This document shows positions 12,101 to 32,909 of a stretch of DNA of 64,000 bases, piece by piece. The position numbers and the translations under genes were made by a program. This DNA comes from Caenorhabditis elegans (Eukaryota; Nematoda; Chromadorea; Rhabditida; Rhabditidae): contig NC_003282.8 in NCBI RefSeq assembly GCF_000002985.6, positions 10,478,001 through 10,542,000 on the forward strand, written 5' to 3'. A model generated the notes under the pieces. It was given only the letters and a program-made list of their open reading frames with translations. It ran no database searches and had not been told where the DNA came from. Numbering within the stretch: the first letter of the stretch is position 1; every line of letters begins with the position of its first letter.

Positions 12101-14630
12101 ATTTTAAATCAAAAAAAAATTTGACAAAATGTTTTATCTATTCGAAGCAAGGATGTCATCAAAAATATTGTGGTTTTTTCAAAAAAAAATTTTTTAAAAT
12201 TGAAAAACGGAAAATTTTGATTTTCTGCAATATCGAAAAGAATTTTTAGAAAATTAACATTAAAAAATCAATTAGAAAGAAAAATCAAATTTCGTTTACA
12301 TTGATGAGAAAAAACATAAAATGAGGAAAAATGATCAAAATGTTGTTATTTTCAGAATTATCGGAAAAATTGAATCCCGACCCCCTTGATTCGAAGTTTT
12401 ACCGTAATCAAGAGTGTCGTCGAAAAAAAAAAAAGATTATAAAACTAAAAATTATCAAAAAAAAATGTTGATATTGAAGAGAGGAATATCTTTCAAAATG
12501 GAGCAGTAATCGAAAATTATTGAAAAATTCGTTTTTTTGCCGAAAAAAGAAGTAAATTTTTATTTTCCAATTTTAAAAATCGAAAAATCGGCTATAGCCA
12601 TTATAAATTTATAGGTCAATTGAGAAAAAAGAAAACATTGAAATATCAATACAGCAAAAAATTTATTAAAAAATCTTAATTGTTCTCTTCTTTTCTTGAG
12701 TTTGGTATTTATTGAATAAGTATTGTTTATATTCAGAGATACTATAATCAATATTCTCATAAGGAATTGTATGTCAAATACATCTACAAGCTATATGATC
12801 TACACACATCGTATGGAAATAAGATTGAAGCTGCCAAAACTTTACTTCGACATGCCACAATGCTTACGGTAAATGTTTCTTCAATCAGTATCCTTTTAAA
12901 GATTATGTATTCCAGTTTGACGATGATGCTCTTCCACAATGGCTCATTGCTCGATCTCTTAACAGACATCGTGAGCTGCATCGTCAATTAAAAGAAGATT
13001 TAATGGAAGAAGCTGGTAATTTATTTTCAAAAGGAGAAGATTGGGAGGACGCACTGATTGTTTACAATCAACTTGTTCCAGTATATCAGAATATCATTAT
13101 GGACTACGATAAATTGGCAGGATTATTGGTAAGTTTAAGGAAACTCCGTTATAGTCTAAATCATAATTTCAGCAAAAAATTGCCCAGTTGTATACAAGCA
13201 TCAGTCGGACGGAACGTGCATATTTCTATTACTACCTGGTGGCCTTCTACGGACAAGGATTCCCTGCTTATTTGAACGGGCACAAGTTTGTGTTCCGAAG
13301 TGAAAAACTCGAAATGCACGGAGAATTCATGCAGCGAATCATGAAGATGTACGATAATCCGGAAAAGATCATGAAAACAGATCCTTGTCCTCACCTTGTC
13401 GACTCCCCCGGCCGTTACATTCAAGTTTTCAATATTGATCCAATCGGTACCGGATGCTCATTTGAAAATAATCCTGAAGTGAAACCGGTTATCAAAAAAT
13501 ATTTCAGATATTATAATGTAAGTTCCACTATTCTATTGCAAATATTGTATGTTGACTATTTTCAGATTCAAACATTTGAATATTCAAAAGTTGAAGAAAG
13601 AAAAGATACAAAGTGGACAAGTATAGATCCTTCATCTGAATTCATGAGGAATTGGCTTGTTCGACGGAGAATCAAGACTGCTGACAGTCTGCCAACTGAT
13701 TTACGATTCACGGAAATCGTCGAGCTATCCGACCCAATTTATGTAACTCCATTACAAAATGCAGTTGAACAAATGAGAAAAAAGAATAAAGAACTCAATG
13801 AAACGGCTGCCAGTGCTGAGAGCAATCCTAATTTCGATTTGAAACTTCTGAGCAGAGATATTCTTGGAGTCGTCAGTGCAGCTGTGATGGGTGGAGTCAA
13901 AAATTACGAAGTATTCTTCACGGAAGCGTGTAGAAATATATGCGAGTGCGGTGAGCAGTCTGTGATCATGGAATTGAGCTCGTTGATAATCGAACAAGTT
14001 GAAATTTTGGAATATTGCTGTTATGTTCATGCTAGTCGTTGTCAAGGAGAAGCAAGAGCAATTAATACAATGTTGGCAGATTCATTTGACAGTCATCGTA
14101 GATATGTTGAGGAAAACTTTGGAAAAACAAGATCCAGGTTGCCAACACATGCTAATATTCGACTATCATCGTTTGATTCGGATTCGATCAATGATGGAAT
14201 GATGACAATGAAGTCAGGAAAAGCTGCAGTACTTGGAAACGCTGTGGCTAACCTAATTTATTCGAACAAACGATCTAGTGGACCTGGAACTCCTGTCAAC
14301 TTGTCGTAAGTTTTCAAAATTCACAAATGACAATCTAGTTTTTTCTTTTTTTTTTTCAGAAGTCGTTCAGCCCCTTCATTCGATAACATTTCATCTAAAC
14401 TTCGGAGTTCTCTGGCAATTTCCAAGCTTGCACCCCCACCGCGACCTCCAAATCCCATATCTCCAATTAACCGTGGACCATCTTCAAATTATGAAGGAAT
14501 CCGTATGAGAGCTCATTCACATCAGGCTTCAACAGTCTCTCTTAATCATATGTCAGTTGCTCCACCACTTCCACCTCGTCCAGATCGTCCTGATATGGAT
14601 CCAAATCGAACATTGAAGCGAAAAAATTAA
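6125..14630 (+). CDS. ced-5: CED-5, DOCK180-family Rac guanine-exchange factor
   Basis: Nineteen exons: 6125-6155, 6199-6555, 6605-6798, 6846-6982, 7030-7247, 7476-8564, 8881-8959, 9008-9139, 9302-9587, 9684-9845, 9892-10208, 11034-11109, 11469-11625, 11673-12082, 12737-12868, 12916-13128, 13173-13517, 13566-14305 and 14360-14630. They join in frame to 1781 aa, the known CED-5 length. An SH3 domain (about residues 11-68) is followed by a DHR-1/C2 lipid-binding domain (about 410-600, NEMYITLMQAELSGKSSDRN) and a DHR-2 catalytic domain (about 1215-1650; FYGQGFPAYL, DSPGRYIQVF). The proline-rich tail has PPPRPPNP and PPLPPRPDRP, which fit SH3 ligands for the adaptor CED-2. In the known pathway CED-5 acts with CED-12 to activate the Rac CED-10 for corpse engulfment and distal tip cell migration. 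No domain looks damaged. Confidence 0.97.
10209..11033 (+). other. Long ced-5 intron with a dispersed-repeat fragment
   Basis: This 825-bp intron is AT-rich with no exon-like stretch. Around 10711-10755 it contains GTCGTGTCGAGACCGGGTAC and TTTTGGCGC, wording I associate with dispersed C. elegans repeats. Confidence 0.4.
11130..11426. mobile_element. Inverted-repeat element (MITE-like), copy 2, in a ced-5 intron
   Basis: The left arm, GGCGCTCC then CGCTCCGCCCCCGATCCATG, GGTCTCGTTAGGTA, is repeated inverted on the right as TACCTAATGAGACCCATAGA and TCGGGGGGCGGAGCG, then GGAGCGCG. The core matches the element at 4235-4567. It fills most of the intron between 11109 and 11469 and leaves both splice sites intact. 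Confidence 0.7.
12083..12736 (+). other. Long AT-rich ced-5 intron
   Basis: I see only A- and T-rich sequence with many AAAAAT runs in these 654 bp. No coding exon or repeat is evident. Confidence 0.6.
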
Positions 14631-15861
14631 TTTTTGTTTTAATTAAATTTTGAATATCTTCACAAATTTCCAGAGTCATAATCAAAAAACGCATGATAAT
14701 CTAATTCTAATTCATTAATTGCATTTCTATTTTATCATTTTCTCAAAATTCCCTTTCCCCTGCTGGTTTTATCTGTGCTCTTTTACTAGTCACTCACTCA
14801 CTTCAAAATGTTTTAATTGTTTCCTTTTTCAAAATTCTTTTCCTTCCTGTGAATATGTTACAAGTTAATAGGAATTATTTTCAGAGCTTCATTTTCCATA
14901 TAAAGAAATCTCCAAAAGATTATCAAAGAAAAGGGGAATATCATACGTTAAATGATTCTTTCAGCAAAAAAAAAAACGAGAAAAAAGATTTGAGACAGAG
15001 AGGGAGAGAGAAGGAGAAAAAGAACAAAAAAACATGAATTTAAATTAGAATCTTATAGACAAGACAATATATATTTATATTTATGTATATACTTTTATAA
15101 TTTCGGATGAAGTTGATTAGCTTAAAAAAAGAAGAAAACGAGATGATGGATCGGAGGAAAACACTTTGGGATGAAAACTTGGAAAAAACATTTAAAATGA
15201 ACAAATGTGGAATAAAATAACACTGTTTGCTTGAATGAAATGAAATGGCAAAAAAAAGAAAGAATGGGTCTCAACTGGAAAAAATCATCTATGGGTTACG
15301 GTAGATGATAAGGCTAGGGCACACTTGTGAGGGAAAATAAAGACAGAAATCATAGAAGTTTGGGGCATTTTTTAAAAAAAGGGGCGGGGCGACTAAGAAA
15401 CACGCAACGAGACTGAGAACGGATCCAATCACAAATCGATAATTTATAGGGAGAAAAAGAAAAAAAAGATGCGGAGTTGTGTTTAGAAAAGAGAAAAAGC
15501 AAATATGTTCCATTAAACTTGAAAAGCAATGAAACACATTTACATAATAAGAAACCGGGGGATTAAAGAGAAATTATACGAATAGAAGATAAAAGTTTCA
15601 GAGGTTTATAGACTTCCAAACGTATGAACAAGAAAAGACTATAAATCTAAGGTAAGAAAGATGTGAATGGATTTTGATGGATTTGTCATGCGCAAATGCA
15701 CTATGGCAAATAGTTTTCGGAGATGGAAATTTGCATCTAGCTGGTTGAAAGTTTTTAGATAAAAAAAATAATTAAAAGAAGAAGAAGATTACGTATTCAA
15801 GCGTGTTAGTTTCCAAACTCTAACGACTTTTGAAGATGATATGCCATATGAACTATGACTA
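14631..15861. other. Facing 3' ends of ced-5 and tax-6
   Basis: The convergent spacer should carry both 3' UTRs. A purine-rich tract lies at about 14960-15030. No open frame here has splice context. Confidence 0.5.
15211..15216 (+). terminator. Candidate poly(A) signal for ced-5
   Basis: AATAAA about 580 bases past the ced-5 stop. The 3' UTR would be long for this species, and I see no better canonical signal closer in. Confidence 0.35.
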
Positions 15862-23060
<7,199 letters not shown>

Positions 23061-25599
23061 TGTGTGTGTTTATATATTTAAAATTGATGATGACTTTTCC
23101 TTTTATCGACTGATTTTTTGTTTCACCTGCAATTCAAAATTGTAAGAAAGTGAGGGAAACTCTGGAAATGGTGTGGAGTTGCGCGGAGCCGAGTATCTTG
23201 GGGCAGCTGACTTGTATTCTTGAGCTCCTTTTTTTCCTTTTTTCTTCATTTCTCTTCTAGTCTCTCACGCGGCTCTCCTTCTCTCGCGGACACCATGGCG
23301 ATTCAATTTTTATGACTTTTATGAGAGAGAGGCCAATACCTCATATATTTTCCTTTTTCGGCGCGCGGCGCCACTGACGGATCGGATGTATTTTGTTGGA
23401 AAATGAAAACGAACCCTTTTTGTTCAAAAAAATGAGTGAATGAGCTACTCTGGTTTGGTATGAACCCGTAGATGAAGCGGGGAAACGGCTATGTGTGGAG
23501 ATGATGTAGCTTTGCGAAACAGTACGATACCCTCCTTCGGACCGTTTCACGTCACTTCTCTTCACACCACGGCACGACGGATCGATCTTTCACAGGCCTG
23601 CAATCAACATTTTGGTCAATTTTTGTCATACGGAGAGAAAAAGTTCAACATTTACGAATTAAATAACGATTATGAAAGAATAACGTCCCCGAAAAATAAG
23701 ATGTTCCAATGCAAAGCTTTCCGTTCAATTTAACAAATTGATAGTTAAAAATTTAAATTCAATAAGAAAAAGAAAAGAAGCTTGACCAATCGAATAATTC
23801 AGATTGAAGGGAAAACTAGTTGTGCATGCCAAAAGGCGACAACAATGGGCGGGGTTCCTTTGGAAAAGACGAAGAAAAGGAACAATTGAGAATTGGAAGG
23901 AGAATCAAGAGAAATTTATTTGAGAAACATTACAACCAATTTATTAGCGAATTTTCTTAAAGCTAAAATGTCATCAAAATATGATTTACATCATTGAGAG
24001 AGCAACTATATAATTATTCTAGAGAACAAATTTATTCCGAACGTTTCTTCAAAAATATCTTAAACATCATTCATTTTTGACAACTTTATCAGGAAATTCA
24101 GCATCATCTTCAAAAAAAAAACAGTCAATACCACACTTTATTTTTTATTTCGCGAATTATTCAATTCTGACAGTTTCTCTGTCGTTTTGTCAACTGACAA
24201 AATAATTGTTCTGTTTCTATCGTTTTATGTATACTAGGTAGTGCAATACAAATAAAAAAAACGATATCAGTTGTAGTACTGTACAACTCTAAGTGTTTGT
24301 ATTTAAAAATAGAACTTTCAAACAATTTTATAAGTTGAAAATGTCTTCTTCCTAGGAGCGATGTCATTTTCTAACTACTGTTCAACTCATGCTATGTATT
24401 GATTAAATCATTTATGAGCAGAACCAAAAACCCACATGACTTTGAAAAAGGGAAAGATCAAAAGTAATGGGCGGTGTGTGTTATCGATAAAAAACCTTTT
24501 TTCCCTCTGCGTGAGAGAGATGCTCTTTTTCTCTGCTTCTCTCTATCGATAAGGCACAATGAAAAATGAAAAGAAGCAGCACGGAAATTGGGTAAACATA
24601 TGTAGCGATGCGACAGAAACGGAGAAAATTAGAGAAATAGACAGTTTCAGTTAAAGCACGTTTCAAATGTTGTCTAAAAATTATAGGTGGAAAATTTAGC
24701 AAAACCAGGCTTTCTACTCTCAAAATAAACACAAAAAAAAACAAATTTCAGACAAAAAGAAAAAGTAAAAAAAATCGGAAACTCTATGTATTGTAAAAAC
24801 AGAACATGAAAATTCTCTAAACGACATAATAGTTCCATTCTTAAATTTTTAGTCATCACTAAGAAAGGCTTGTTGTTGTTGTTTATTCCTTCCAAAAAGA
24901 TAGGTCCCTCTGGTATAATCATGAAAAGGGACAGAAACAAGGAGTCCAATAGATACTTCATGCATACAAATTTGTTGGTACGATGATGTGTATGCTGGGT
25001 AGGAGCTAGAAAGATAAGAGAACGAGTGAAAAGAGAGTGTTGAGATGTCAAAAGAAACAAAGATCCGCAATCCGTCGCGTGGGTCAGAGCAAGGGAAAAG
25101 CAACAAAAATCAATCGGTTAGTTAGCTGCGGTGAGTACAAGTATATATGGCTTAAAATATGTGGTTTAAAAAACTTATCTATAAATACCTACAATAAATG
25201 CACTTTTAAAAAGATATTCATTACAGGGTAAAATAATATGTGGAATTAATATTTTTCAAATATTATTTGAAAGAAAATGGAAAAAAAAACTACTGTATAA
25301 TTTTTACATGGCCTTTCGTGAAACCCCTTTGTTTCAAGATTTTTCTGCATCAGAAAATATATTTGCCGAATTAAAATCTGAAAATTTATAGTCACACATC
25401 TTAGAAATTTCAAAATTTGTCACTTTTTTCTAATGGAATCAATTTATTTTTATTTATTTCAGTTGGAAGCATTGTAATTCTACAAAACGATTATAATATA
25501 ATGATTTTTGATATCTTTGATAAATATTAAAAAAAAACTATTCTATGTATTTTGAAACTAGTAAAATATTACAATTAAATAAATAAAAAATGACGTGGA
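23061..25599. promoter_or_regulatory. tax-6 upstream region, proximal part
   Basis: The first 600 bases contain a CG-rich palindrome-like GGCGCGCGGCGCC near 23360 and GAGA runs, consistent with the main promoter. 24470-24560 holds two ATCGATA blocks flanking GAGAGA/CTCT sequence. The rest is AT-rich with no supported exon. Confidence 0.4.
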
Positions 25600-25791
25600 T
25601 TTTATTCAGAAACGTTGAAGTCAAAAAGAGCGAGAGAGAAGGAGCGCGAACAAGAAGGACGTTGTGGGTGGGATCAGCTCGAGAAGCTTAGCCTGTGCTC
25701 GAATCGGAGAATAAGAGAAGGGATAGAAGAAGAGGAGAGAAAGAAGAAGAGAGCAGCTTTCTGCTCGATCGACGACACCAAAAAGAAGCTG

Positions 25792-25822
25792 CTTCTTCTT
25801 CTTCTTCTTCTTCTTCTTCTTC
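25792..25822. repeat. (CTT)n microsatellite
   Basis: About ten uninterrupted CTT triplets within a purine/pyrimidine-biased island. Confidence 0.9.
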
Positions 25823-27563
25823 AACTACTCCTGCTGCGTGTTGCTGTGCTGTCGCTGCTATCGGTGTCTGTTGCGGCTGCTGTCCCGGGACCCGAGAGCC
25901 GCAAGAACGAAATAGTGTGCTCCGCGATGCGAGCTCGGTTTTCGGGAGAAAAAGACGCACACAGCGGCGGCGGCAGTGGAGAAGGGAGGGAAAAAGATGG
26001 AAAAATGAGGGAAATGAGAGAGGATGGAAGTACGTAGAGAGTTGAGACAAGTGTAGCACGGCTCGCAATCGATTGAGCTGTGCTCTGTTGGCTAGGAGAA
26101 GGAGGAAAAAAAAGAGAAAATTGAAAAGTGAGAGGAAGAGAAAGAGAAAGCAGTTTCATTTCTCAACACGCGAGGACAACATAGGCATACACACACGCAG
26201 AGCCAAGTCAAATGAATATAAACGCTACGTGCTTCTGCTGTGCTGATAAAAAATATCAAGGATTTGATCGGAAGGCAGAAAGAGACGAAAGTAGGCACAG
26301 GAAACAGAAGATTGAAGGAGAAGGAGAAGAAGGAGATGGCGGCTGCTTCTGTGTTTTCCAAATGGACGAGATGGAGGGTCACAGACTCAAAAAGAAAACA
26401 TGACGTACCGATGTGTCAGAAAACAATGTTGGCAATTGTTTCATATTGGGATGTTTTATATACGATGTGCCACGTGTCATTGATAAAAAATCTAGAAAAT
26501 CTACCGAAACAAGCTTATGCAAACTGTCTTAGCAACCCTACCACATTCTGTGACAACGGATTATAAATTTAATGCTGGTTTTGTAACTGATAGCAATACT
26601 ATTGGTACTAGTTGTATGTACATATATGTTTTAACCAAAAAAATACATAATAATGTTTTCAGCATTACTTAAAAAAGTAAAATTATTATCAGTTCATTTA
26701 TTCAAGAAAGAAACAACATTATGTGGAGAGAAATTAGAGTACAGATAATTTTTTCTATACGAACTAGGTTATCCGAAACTTCAAACTTAAAACTTTCAAC
26801 TTTAAAATTTGGCTTCCAAAACAAATGAGCTTGGGTTTTTGAAGATATCAGCTTTACATTCTAGAAAGCCTGCATCTACTGGGAGCAACATAACAAGTAT
26901 TTAGCAGAAGAGAGTGCATTTATCATGAAAACAGACAGAGACACGCAAACGTAAGCCTAACTAATTGAGGGTGTAGGTCAACTGGAAGTGACTCTAAATC
27001 ACAGAGTGCATCATCATCATCATCATGAAAGAAAATAGGGGTTTCAAAGAGAGAGAGAGAGAGAAATGGAAGGCTCTCTTTCACCACCACCACCGCCACT
27101 GCTCCGATGTCGTCGTCACTCAAGCTTGAGCCCATTCAAAGACTCATCTCTTTTTCCCGTCGTCGTGTCCTCGTGTCCCTAGATGGCTATACCCTTTAGA
27201 AAATAATTAAATGTGAAAAGAGGTCTCCAACGAGATAGTATGGATTTCGATGAGAAGCCGGACACCTATAGGGGGGGGACTCGAACAAAAAAGTCGTTTG
27301 CTTGTATGTATGTGTGTGTGCCTTGTTGCTCCACTTCTCCTTCTTTCATTTTGCCGTTTGGATCCAACCAAGGATGGCAATGTAGGAGCAGGAACAGGAG
27401 TTTGAGAAGAAGTTGCACACCAAGAAGGGGTTATTTTATGACAAGAACATTGGCCTAGAAAAGGTGAGCTTAATGATTCAGGACCAACTCATATCGAAGT
27501 CTAATACTACAGAAGTGAGGTATCGTGAATGGTGAATTCGGTTTAAAAACCGCTAAATACTAA

Positions 27564-27795
27564 CCGACTAAAAGGTTATTTTCAATATTGCCCCATTTAC
27601 CATATTGAATTCGCTCTAAAACGAAAACTGAGAGATCAATCAGCGATTCGCTCCGCTCAATTTTGAACCAATCAGGCGTGAGCGAGTGTAGATCAAAAAA
27701 CGGTGATTGGTTTGTATGGAAGCGTGGCTTCTCATTTTAGAGGGAATACCAACCGGGAAAAGGCTAAAATTAAAAATCACCTTTTTAGAAGTTGG
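27564..27795. mobile_element. Imperfect palindrome (MITE-like)
   Basis: The left part (CTAAAAGGTTATTTTCAATA and CGCTCTAAAACGAAAA) is matched, inverted, by the right part (TTTTAGAGGGAATACC and AAAAATCACCTTTTTAG). The middle also has ATCAATCAGCGATTCGCTCC with a partial complement. There is no coding capacity. Confidence 0.55.
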
Positions 27796-28360
27796 GTTTT
27801 TGACCTACTCCACGATTGAACTCTGAGATTTAGAAGAGCAAAAGGAACAATTAAGTTGAGTAGTGAGTATAGTTTCTCTGCATTTTTCGAGTATATACAT
27901 TCTTCTCGAAATTCTGATTAAACAGTTTTGATCACTGAAAAGTGAAGAATCGTAAAGTTTCTAAACCAACTCAAAGTTTGACGAGATGAGTTTTTAGGAT
28001 TTCTCGTGTAAACAACGAGATTATCGGATCTTTATGACCTTATAAGATTATCTTTTCAGAGAACTAGTAATTTCACCTTTCCTGCTTCTCATTTTGCCAG
28101 GAAGGTGTGTATATGTGATTAGAAAAAGAAAAGCGCTCTGAGCGCACTGGCTCACGGGCTCAATGTGCTTCATTCCTTCAGAGAAAAAGAGAGAAATTCT
28201 GGAATAGTCAATTTCAGGTGGCGACCGCAACGCTGAGACGCATCGCAATGCCTGATAATGTGATAAGGTGAGAAGGGGAGGCACACTAATCCGATTATGC
28301 TATAGTTTTGGAAAAGGCAAGCAAATGGGGAATTTTGGGATTGGATGGAAAAGAAAAACA

Positions 28361-31300
28361 TAAAAGCAATCAAAATAAACAATTGGATTATAAATGTTCT
28401 ATGATTTTAATTCTCACACGAGATGATTCTCGAGCATGAATTTTTAATCACACAAATATAATTAGGATTACTGTAAAATTTGTTGCAAAAAAGGATAATT
28501 ATTAATTTCAATAAAAGTCTTTTGTTGTGTTTTTATAAATTGTGTTTTAATAAATATTTTCGTTGAGCTCCTGACTTACCAATTTTTGTCGGTATATTAA
28601 TATTCAAATTTGAAAATAAGCTCGAAAAAATCAGTATTATTAAATGTCCAAGCCTAGGTTATTTGTCTTGATCTTTTGAAAAATCACACATTTTTACAGT
28701 TCCATCGCAGAAAAAGGAAGTCAAAAGAAATTGAACGCATTTGATTCAAAACGACGAAGAAAAAGGCAAACGGCGTTGCCAAACAGACATATACAACACA
28801 ACATCGACAATGGGAAAGACGGCAGAAAAAGAAATGTAAGGGAAAGAGAGAGTAAGAGGAATATATGATAAACAGTACGAATACATACGAGAGATTAAGT
28901 ATGAAACGATGAGACGCAGACTGTGAAATGAATTGGGTAGGCAAATTTGGTGGAAAATGTGGGTTGAGAATAAATATTCAACGAATAGAGTTATTTTTCT
29001 CTCTGCAATTGATTCAGGAAATATATTTGAAATTGGTTGTTGGAAATTAAGCTTTTAATTTTTCTGAAATTACCAGGAGTATATTTTTTCAAGATATATA
29101 TTGTCTTTTGTAAGCAACCAATTTGTAATAAATATTGAACAACCTACATGAAAAGATTTTATGAAGGATTTTTTGGCTAGCGTTCTGTTGGGTACTGCTT
29201 CAAGCAGATAACTGTCCTAATATGATTATCGATTATGTCTCTTCGAATCAAATATTTATAAAGTTATCTAGATTTTTGATTTAATTTCCAATTTTACACT
29301 AAAATTTAAAAGAATGGTTATGGCACGCCCATCAAAATTGCAGTCGTATTTGGTATATTTTGACAGTTCACCGTCATTAAGATCAACCCCCTACAGACTC
29401 TATTCAAACTTTAACGCATTTTTATTGATTTTTCCTTCAATTTTCAGACTGTATTCTTGCATGAATAGAGACTGTATTCTTGCATGAATAACTTTAAGTT
29501 GATGATTGAAGATATTAAAAAACAATTTTCAATTGTTGGAATATATTTCCAGAATTTAACCGAATCCCAGACAAAATGAAATTTCAGATCAGCCAATTTT
29601 TATCATGTAATTTTATGTCACCTAGATATTACCAATTTTGCTAAATCGGCACTACGTTAGAGCGGATCAAAGTCGCACATTCACTTATTGCAAGTATCAT
29701 TTAAAAAAAGAAACTGGAGAAAATTCCAGGAAATGGGAGTTAGAAAAGGAGGGAAAAGTGGAGAAAAGCGGAAATATATGAAGGAAAAAGGGAGCGAGTG
29801 CTCGGCGAGCTCTTTGCCGCAGAATACTAAATTAACTTTGGACACCTCATGCTTCACATCATGCGCGGCGCATAGTCCTCTCCTCGAAATTGGAGAAAAA
29901 ACGGAATATGGAGAAAGAATAAAAAAAATGGCGGGAGAAAGAACGTAAAATTTTGGGAACTTGTGAACTTTGTAATTTGTTTCTCAATTTCAATTTGAGC
30001 TACAGTATTTTTCAAATTAGTATTGCATGCTTAGTTTTCACTGTGGCTGATTAGGACTACAATATTTTTTGATAGCTAATTTCAGAGAATTCATTTCATG
30101 TAGAACTTCGACTTGGAGTCCTGGTGAGAGTGGGAATATTTCGATAGTTTTGTCATGTTTTGATAATCAAAAAAGATATTTGATGACGTTTTATTTTAAA
30201 AAAAAAAGTAGGAATTAGAAGCATTTATCGTTTTTTCTCGATAGGATTAGGTCTTCATCTAATTTGAATTAGTCAAAAAATATTTCTCTTTTTTTATATA
30301 TTGCTAAAATACTTGACAACTTATGATGAGGCACAAATAAAATTGAAATCACTGTGCACACCCACGAAATCTTTTCAAATATTTTTTGAGAAAAATACCG
30401 ATCGGATGAAAGCATTACCTAACATTACCTAAAAAAGTAGTTTTCGAAATTCAAGACGTCAAACAATTTTAATATGCGACTGATCTCTTGGTAGGATTTA
30501 AAAGAATAATTCGAGAAAAATCTGAGGATTTTAAAATTTTGTGTTTTCAGGATAAGCTTTATAGCTATTTTCGATGACAATATATTTTTGGAATCGTATA
30601 AAAATATAATCATTTTTGGCTAGATTTCATTAATATAAAAAAAAGTAATATAATTTAGAACAATTCATAGACTTCAAGAGGAGAGATTTGTTTCTCAGAT
30701 GTTTAATTCAAATGCTTTTGGAATCTAATTTTCTATCTCCAAAAGAATGTAATATAAAGCCCTATTTTAAAGATATTAATAAATAGATAATTTCAAAATA
30801 TAGAAAAATAATTGACAATTTTTTTAGTTGCTCGTTATTCATCAAGTGAACCGATATATGAGCGGCCAAAGTTGAGCAATGGGTTCAGCACTAGTTTTAA
30901 AAAATACGGTTTCATATTATAAATATAAATGTATTGAAAACTACAGAAATACGACAGTATGTACAAAATTTCACAAGATCTCATACTCAAAAACTGTGTC
31001 CTAAGGCAGCATCTCTTCTTGAAAAATAAACGAGCTACGTAAATCGCCAATGGTGGTATTAGAGGTTCACAAAAGCCTCACGGCCTCTACATTTATCTAT
31101 CTCAAAATATAAATTCGCGATTTTTTCTGCCACTTATGATCAGGAGTTTTGTGCTTTAATTTTGTAACACCTGGAAGAATAGAAACAATAAAATTACATG
31201 ATCTCATTGCATTTTCGCATTTGTCAGTTTCATTACACATTCATTTCTAGAAACAAAACCACCCAATTTTTCACAACAATACGACGATTCTAAATCAAAA

Positions 31301-31430
31301 CACACAGCACAAGACAAATGATTCTTGCACCGAAAATGCGCGAAAAGCTTATTTGGAATGCAAGACTGAAACCTAGCGATATTAGGGGTTTGACTCGAAA
31401 AAGGAAGAAAAAGCAATCTTAGAAGAAAAA
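28361..31430. other. AT-rich intergenic sequence
   Basis: I see no supported exon. A further GA-rich patch lies at 28720-28880 and another at 29690-29940. The only repeat found is the short duplication at 29446-29491. Confidence 0.5.
29446..29491. repeat. Perfect 23-bp tandem duplication
   Basis: AGACTGTATTCTTGCATGAA plus TAG occurs twice head to tail, with at most a final-base difference. Confidence 0.9.
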
Positions 31431-32888
31431 TGGAAAGGAGGGAAAGAAAAGAGAGATTGCATTTCCAAGTGCTGGAGGGAGAGCACAGGTGATAAGCCGT
31501 GTATATGTGCCAGTCTATTTATATTCACACGCACACATTCATTTTATGGATATGTAAAGATAGAAAAAATGAAATGAGAAAAAGAGAGTGAGCTCTTTCG
31601 GATTTATAATTCTTGAATATCAAAGAAATGTGTCCGGAGATTGTGAGAGAAAGAGAAAAGTTATCTACTTTTCATTATAACTGAAGGAACAAACATGATT
31701 CTTATATTCTGATTGGATTCTGCAAGAAAAAGACATAAATACTATAAAAAGATGCGCAAAGAAATGAAAACTTTTTTGAATCCAAACAACTATTGCATCA
31801 AACTCCAATTTTGTCGCTAGTTTTTAAGCAACGCAATTTCAAATGTTTTTGTTGAGAATTCAAAGTTAAAATTTGAAAAAATCTCATCAACTCTATTAAT
31901 GTCTTGAAATGTATTCTATATGAAAATGAAGTGGAGCCAGTGGAAAATACAATAGATTCCCATAGTCAAAGTTCCAAAAGCTTAAGAGATCTAGAACAAT
32001 ATTTGAAACAGTGATTTAAAAAAAATCATGCATTTTTTAAAAAGTAAGAATATAATTTAGATGAATTATTTCCCAATTTTTTTCATTTGTGAATGAATCA
32101 TAGAATTAGAAAACGAGTTTAGTTAATCAATTGTTTTCTGAATCAGTAGTTGTAGTTATGCTCAATTTGAAAGCGCAAAATCTACTGAAATTTATATAGT
32201 TAATTTTGAAGCAACAAAAATGAAATTTGCTTCTCCACAATAAAACTCTAAAACAACTCAAAACTAGTTAAAATTGTGTAAAAAGCTCCAGAATATTCAA
32301 AAATGTGTAATCAACCAGATTTGATTTTTTTTGGTCGGATTTAAACATCATAAAGAAACAGTGATTTTTTCTAAAATAAGTTTTTTCAAAAAAATGGACA
32401 AAAACCTTGACAGTGTTACGAAAGTTTCTTGTGAACACATTTCACAAAAAATTACACACTTACCAGCATAACAAATTACGAAGTTTTAAAAAAAAGTTTG
32501 AATCATTTTACATCACAATATTAATTATCGTGTTTCGAAGAACTATTCCAAAAAAAAGTACATTGAAAACTTGAGCATTATTTGAAACAGTGAATTTTTT
32601 AAAACCATTTTATCAGGTTTTAGATGAAGAAATCGCCAAAATGTTTCATTTGTGAATAGCGAACCATAAAAAGAAAGGCGGAAAACATAAGAAACTTTAA
32701 AAAACGCGGAAAACATAAGAAATACGCATGAACACGATAATGGTATTATGAAAACTGGTCGCATGGCCATCTCCTGATTACTTGAAATATTGTTTTTTTT
32801 CTAAAACCTTGTTTTTTGAATAAAGGCGCGAACACCTCAGTAATGCTACCCAAGTATTTAATGGTTAAATGTTTGCAGAAATTATTCT

Positions 32889-32909
32889 GGTGTACTATTA
32901 TTAACATAA
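32889..32909 (-). ncRNA. Candidate 21U-RNA (piRNA)
   Basis: On the minus strand CTGTTTCA begins at 32946. A YRNT element (TGTT) ends at motif position 38, which places the 5' U at 32909. The surrounding DNA is AT-rich, as is usual for type I 21U loci. The call is from the promoter pattern only. Confidence 0.4.

Larger units (their letters stand above)
25600..28360. other. Gene-free region with several GA-rich, CpG-containing islands
   Basis: Islands at about 25615-26400, 26900-27180 and 28050-28340 have high purine content, CG dinucleotides and triplet runs (CTT, CAT, CAC). They generate long open frames on both strands because stop codons are rare in such sequence, not because of visible coding signals. 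They resemble promoter or enhancer sequence. No gene nearby obviously uses them except tax-6, whose start is 2.5-5 kb away. Confidence 0.35.

Noticed and set aside
25615-26403. Long overlapping open frames with Leu, Glu, Ser or Lys runs on both strands
   Set aside because: They come from CTT/GAA triplet runs and purine bias, overlap on both strands and have no splice signals or family motifs.
32004-32590. 21U-RNA calls for the motif copies at 32004 and 32583
   Set aside because: The core motif is present but no YRNT ends near position 38. They count toward the cluster but were not listed as RNA genes.
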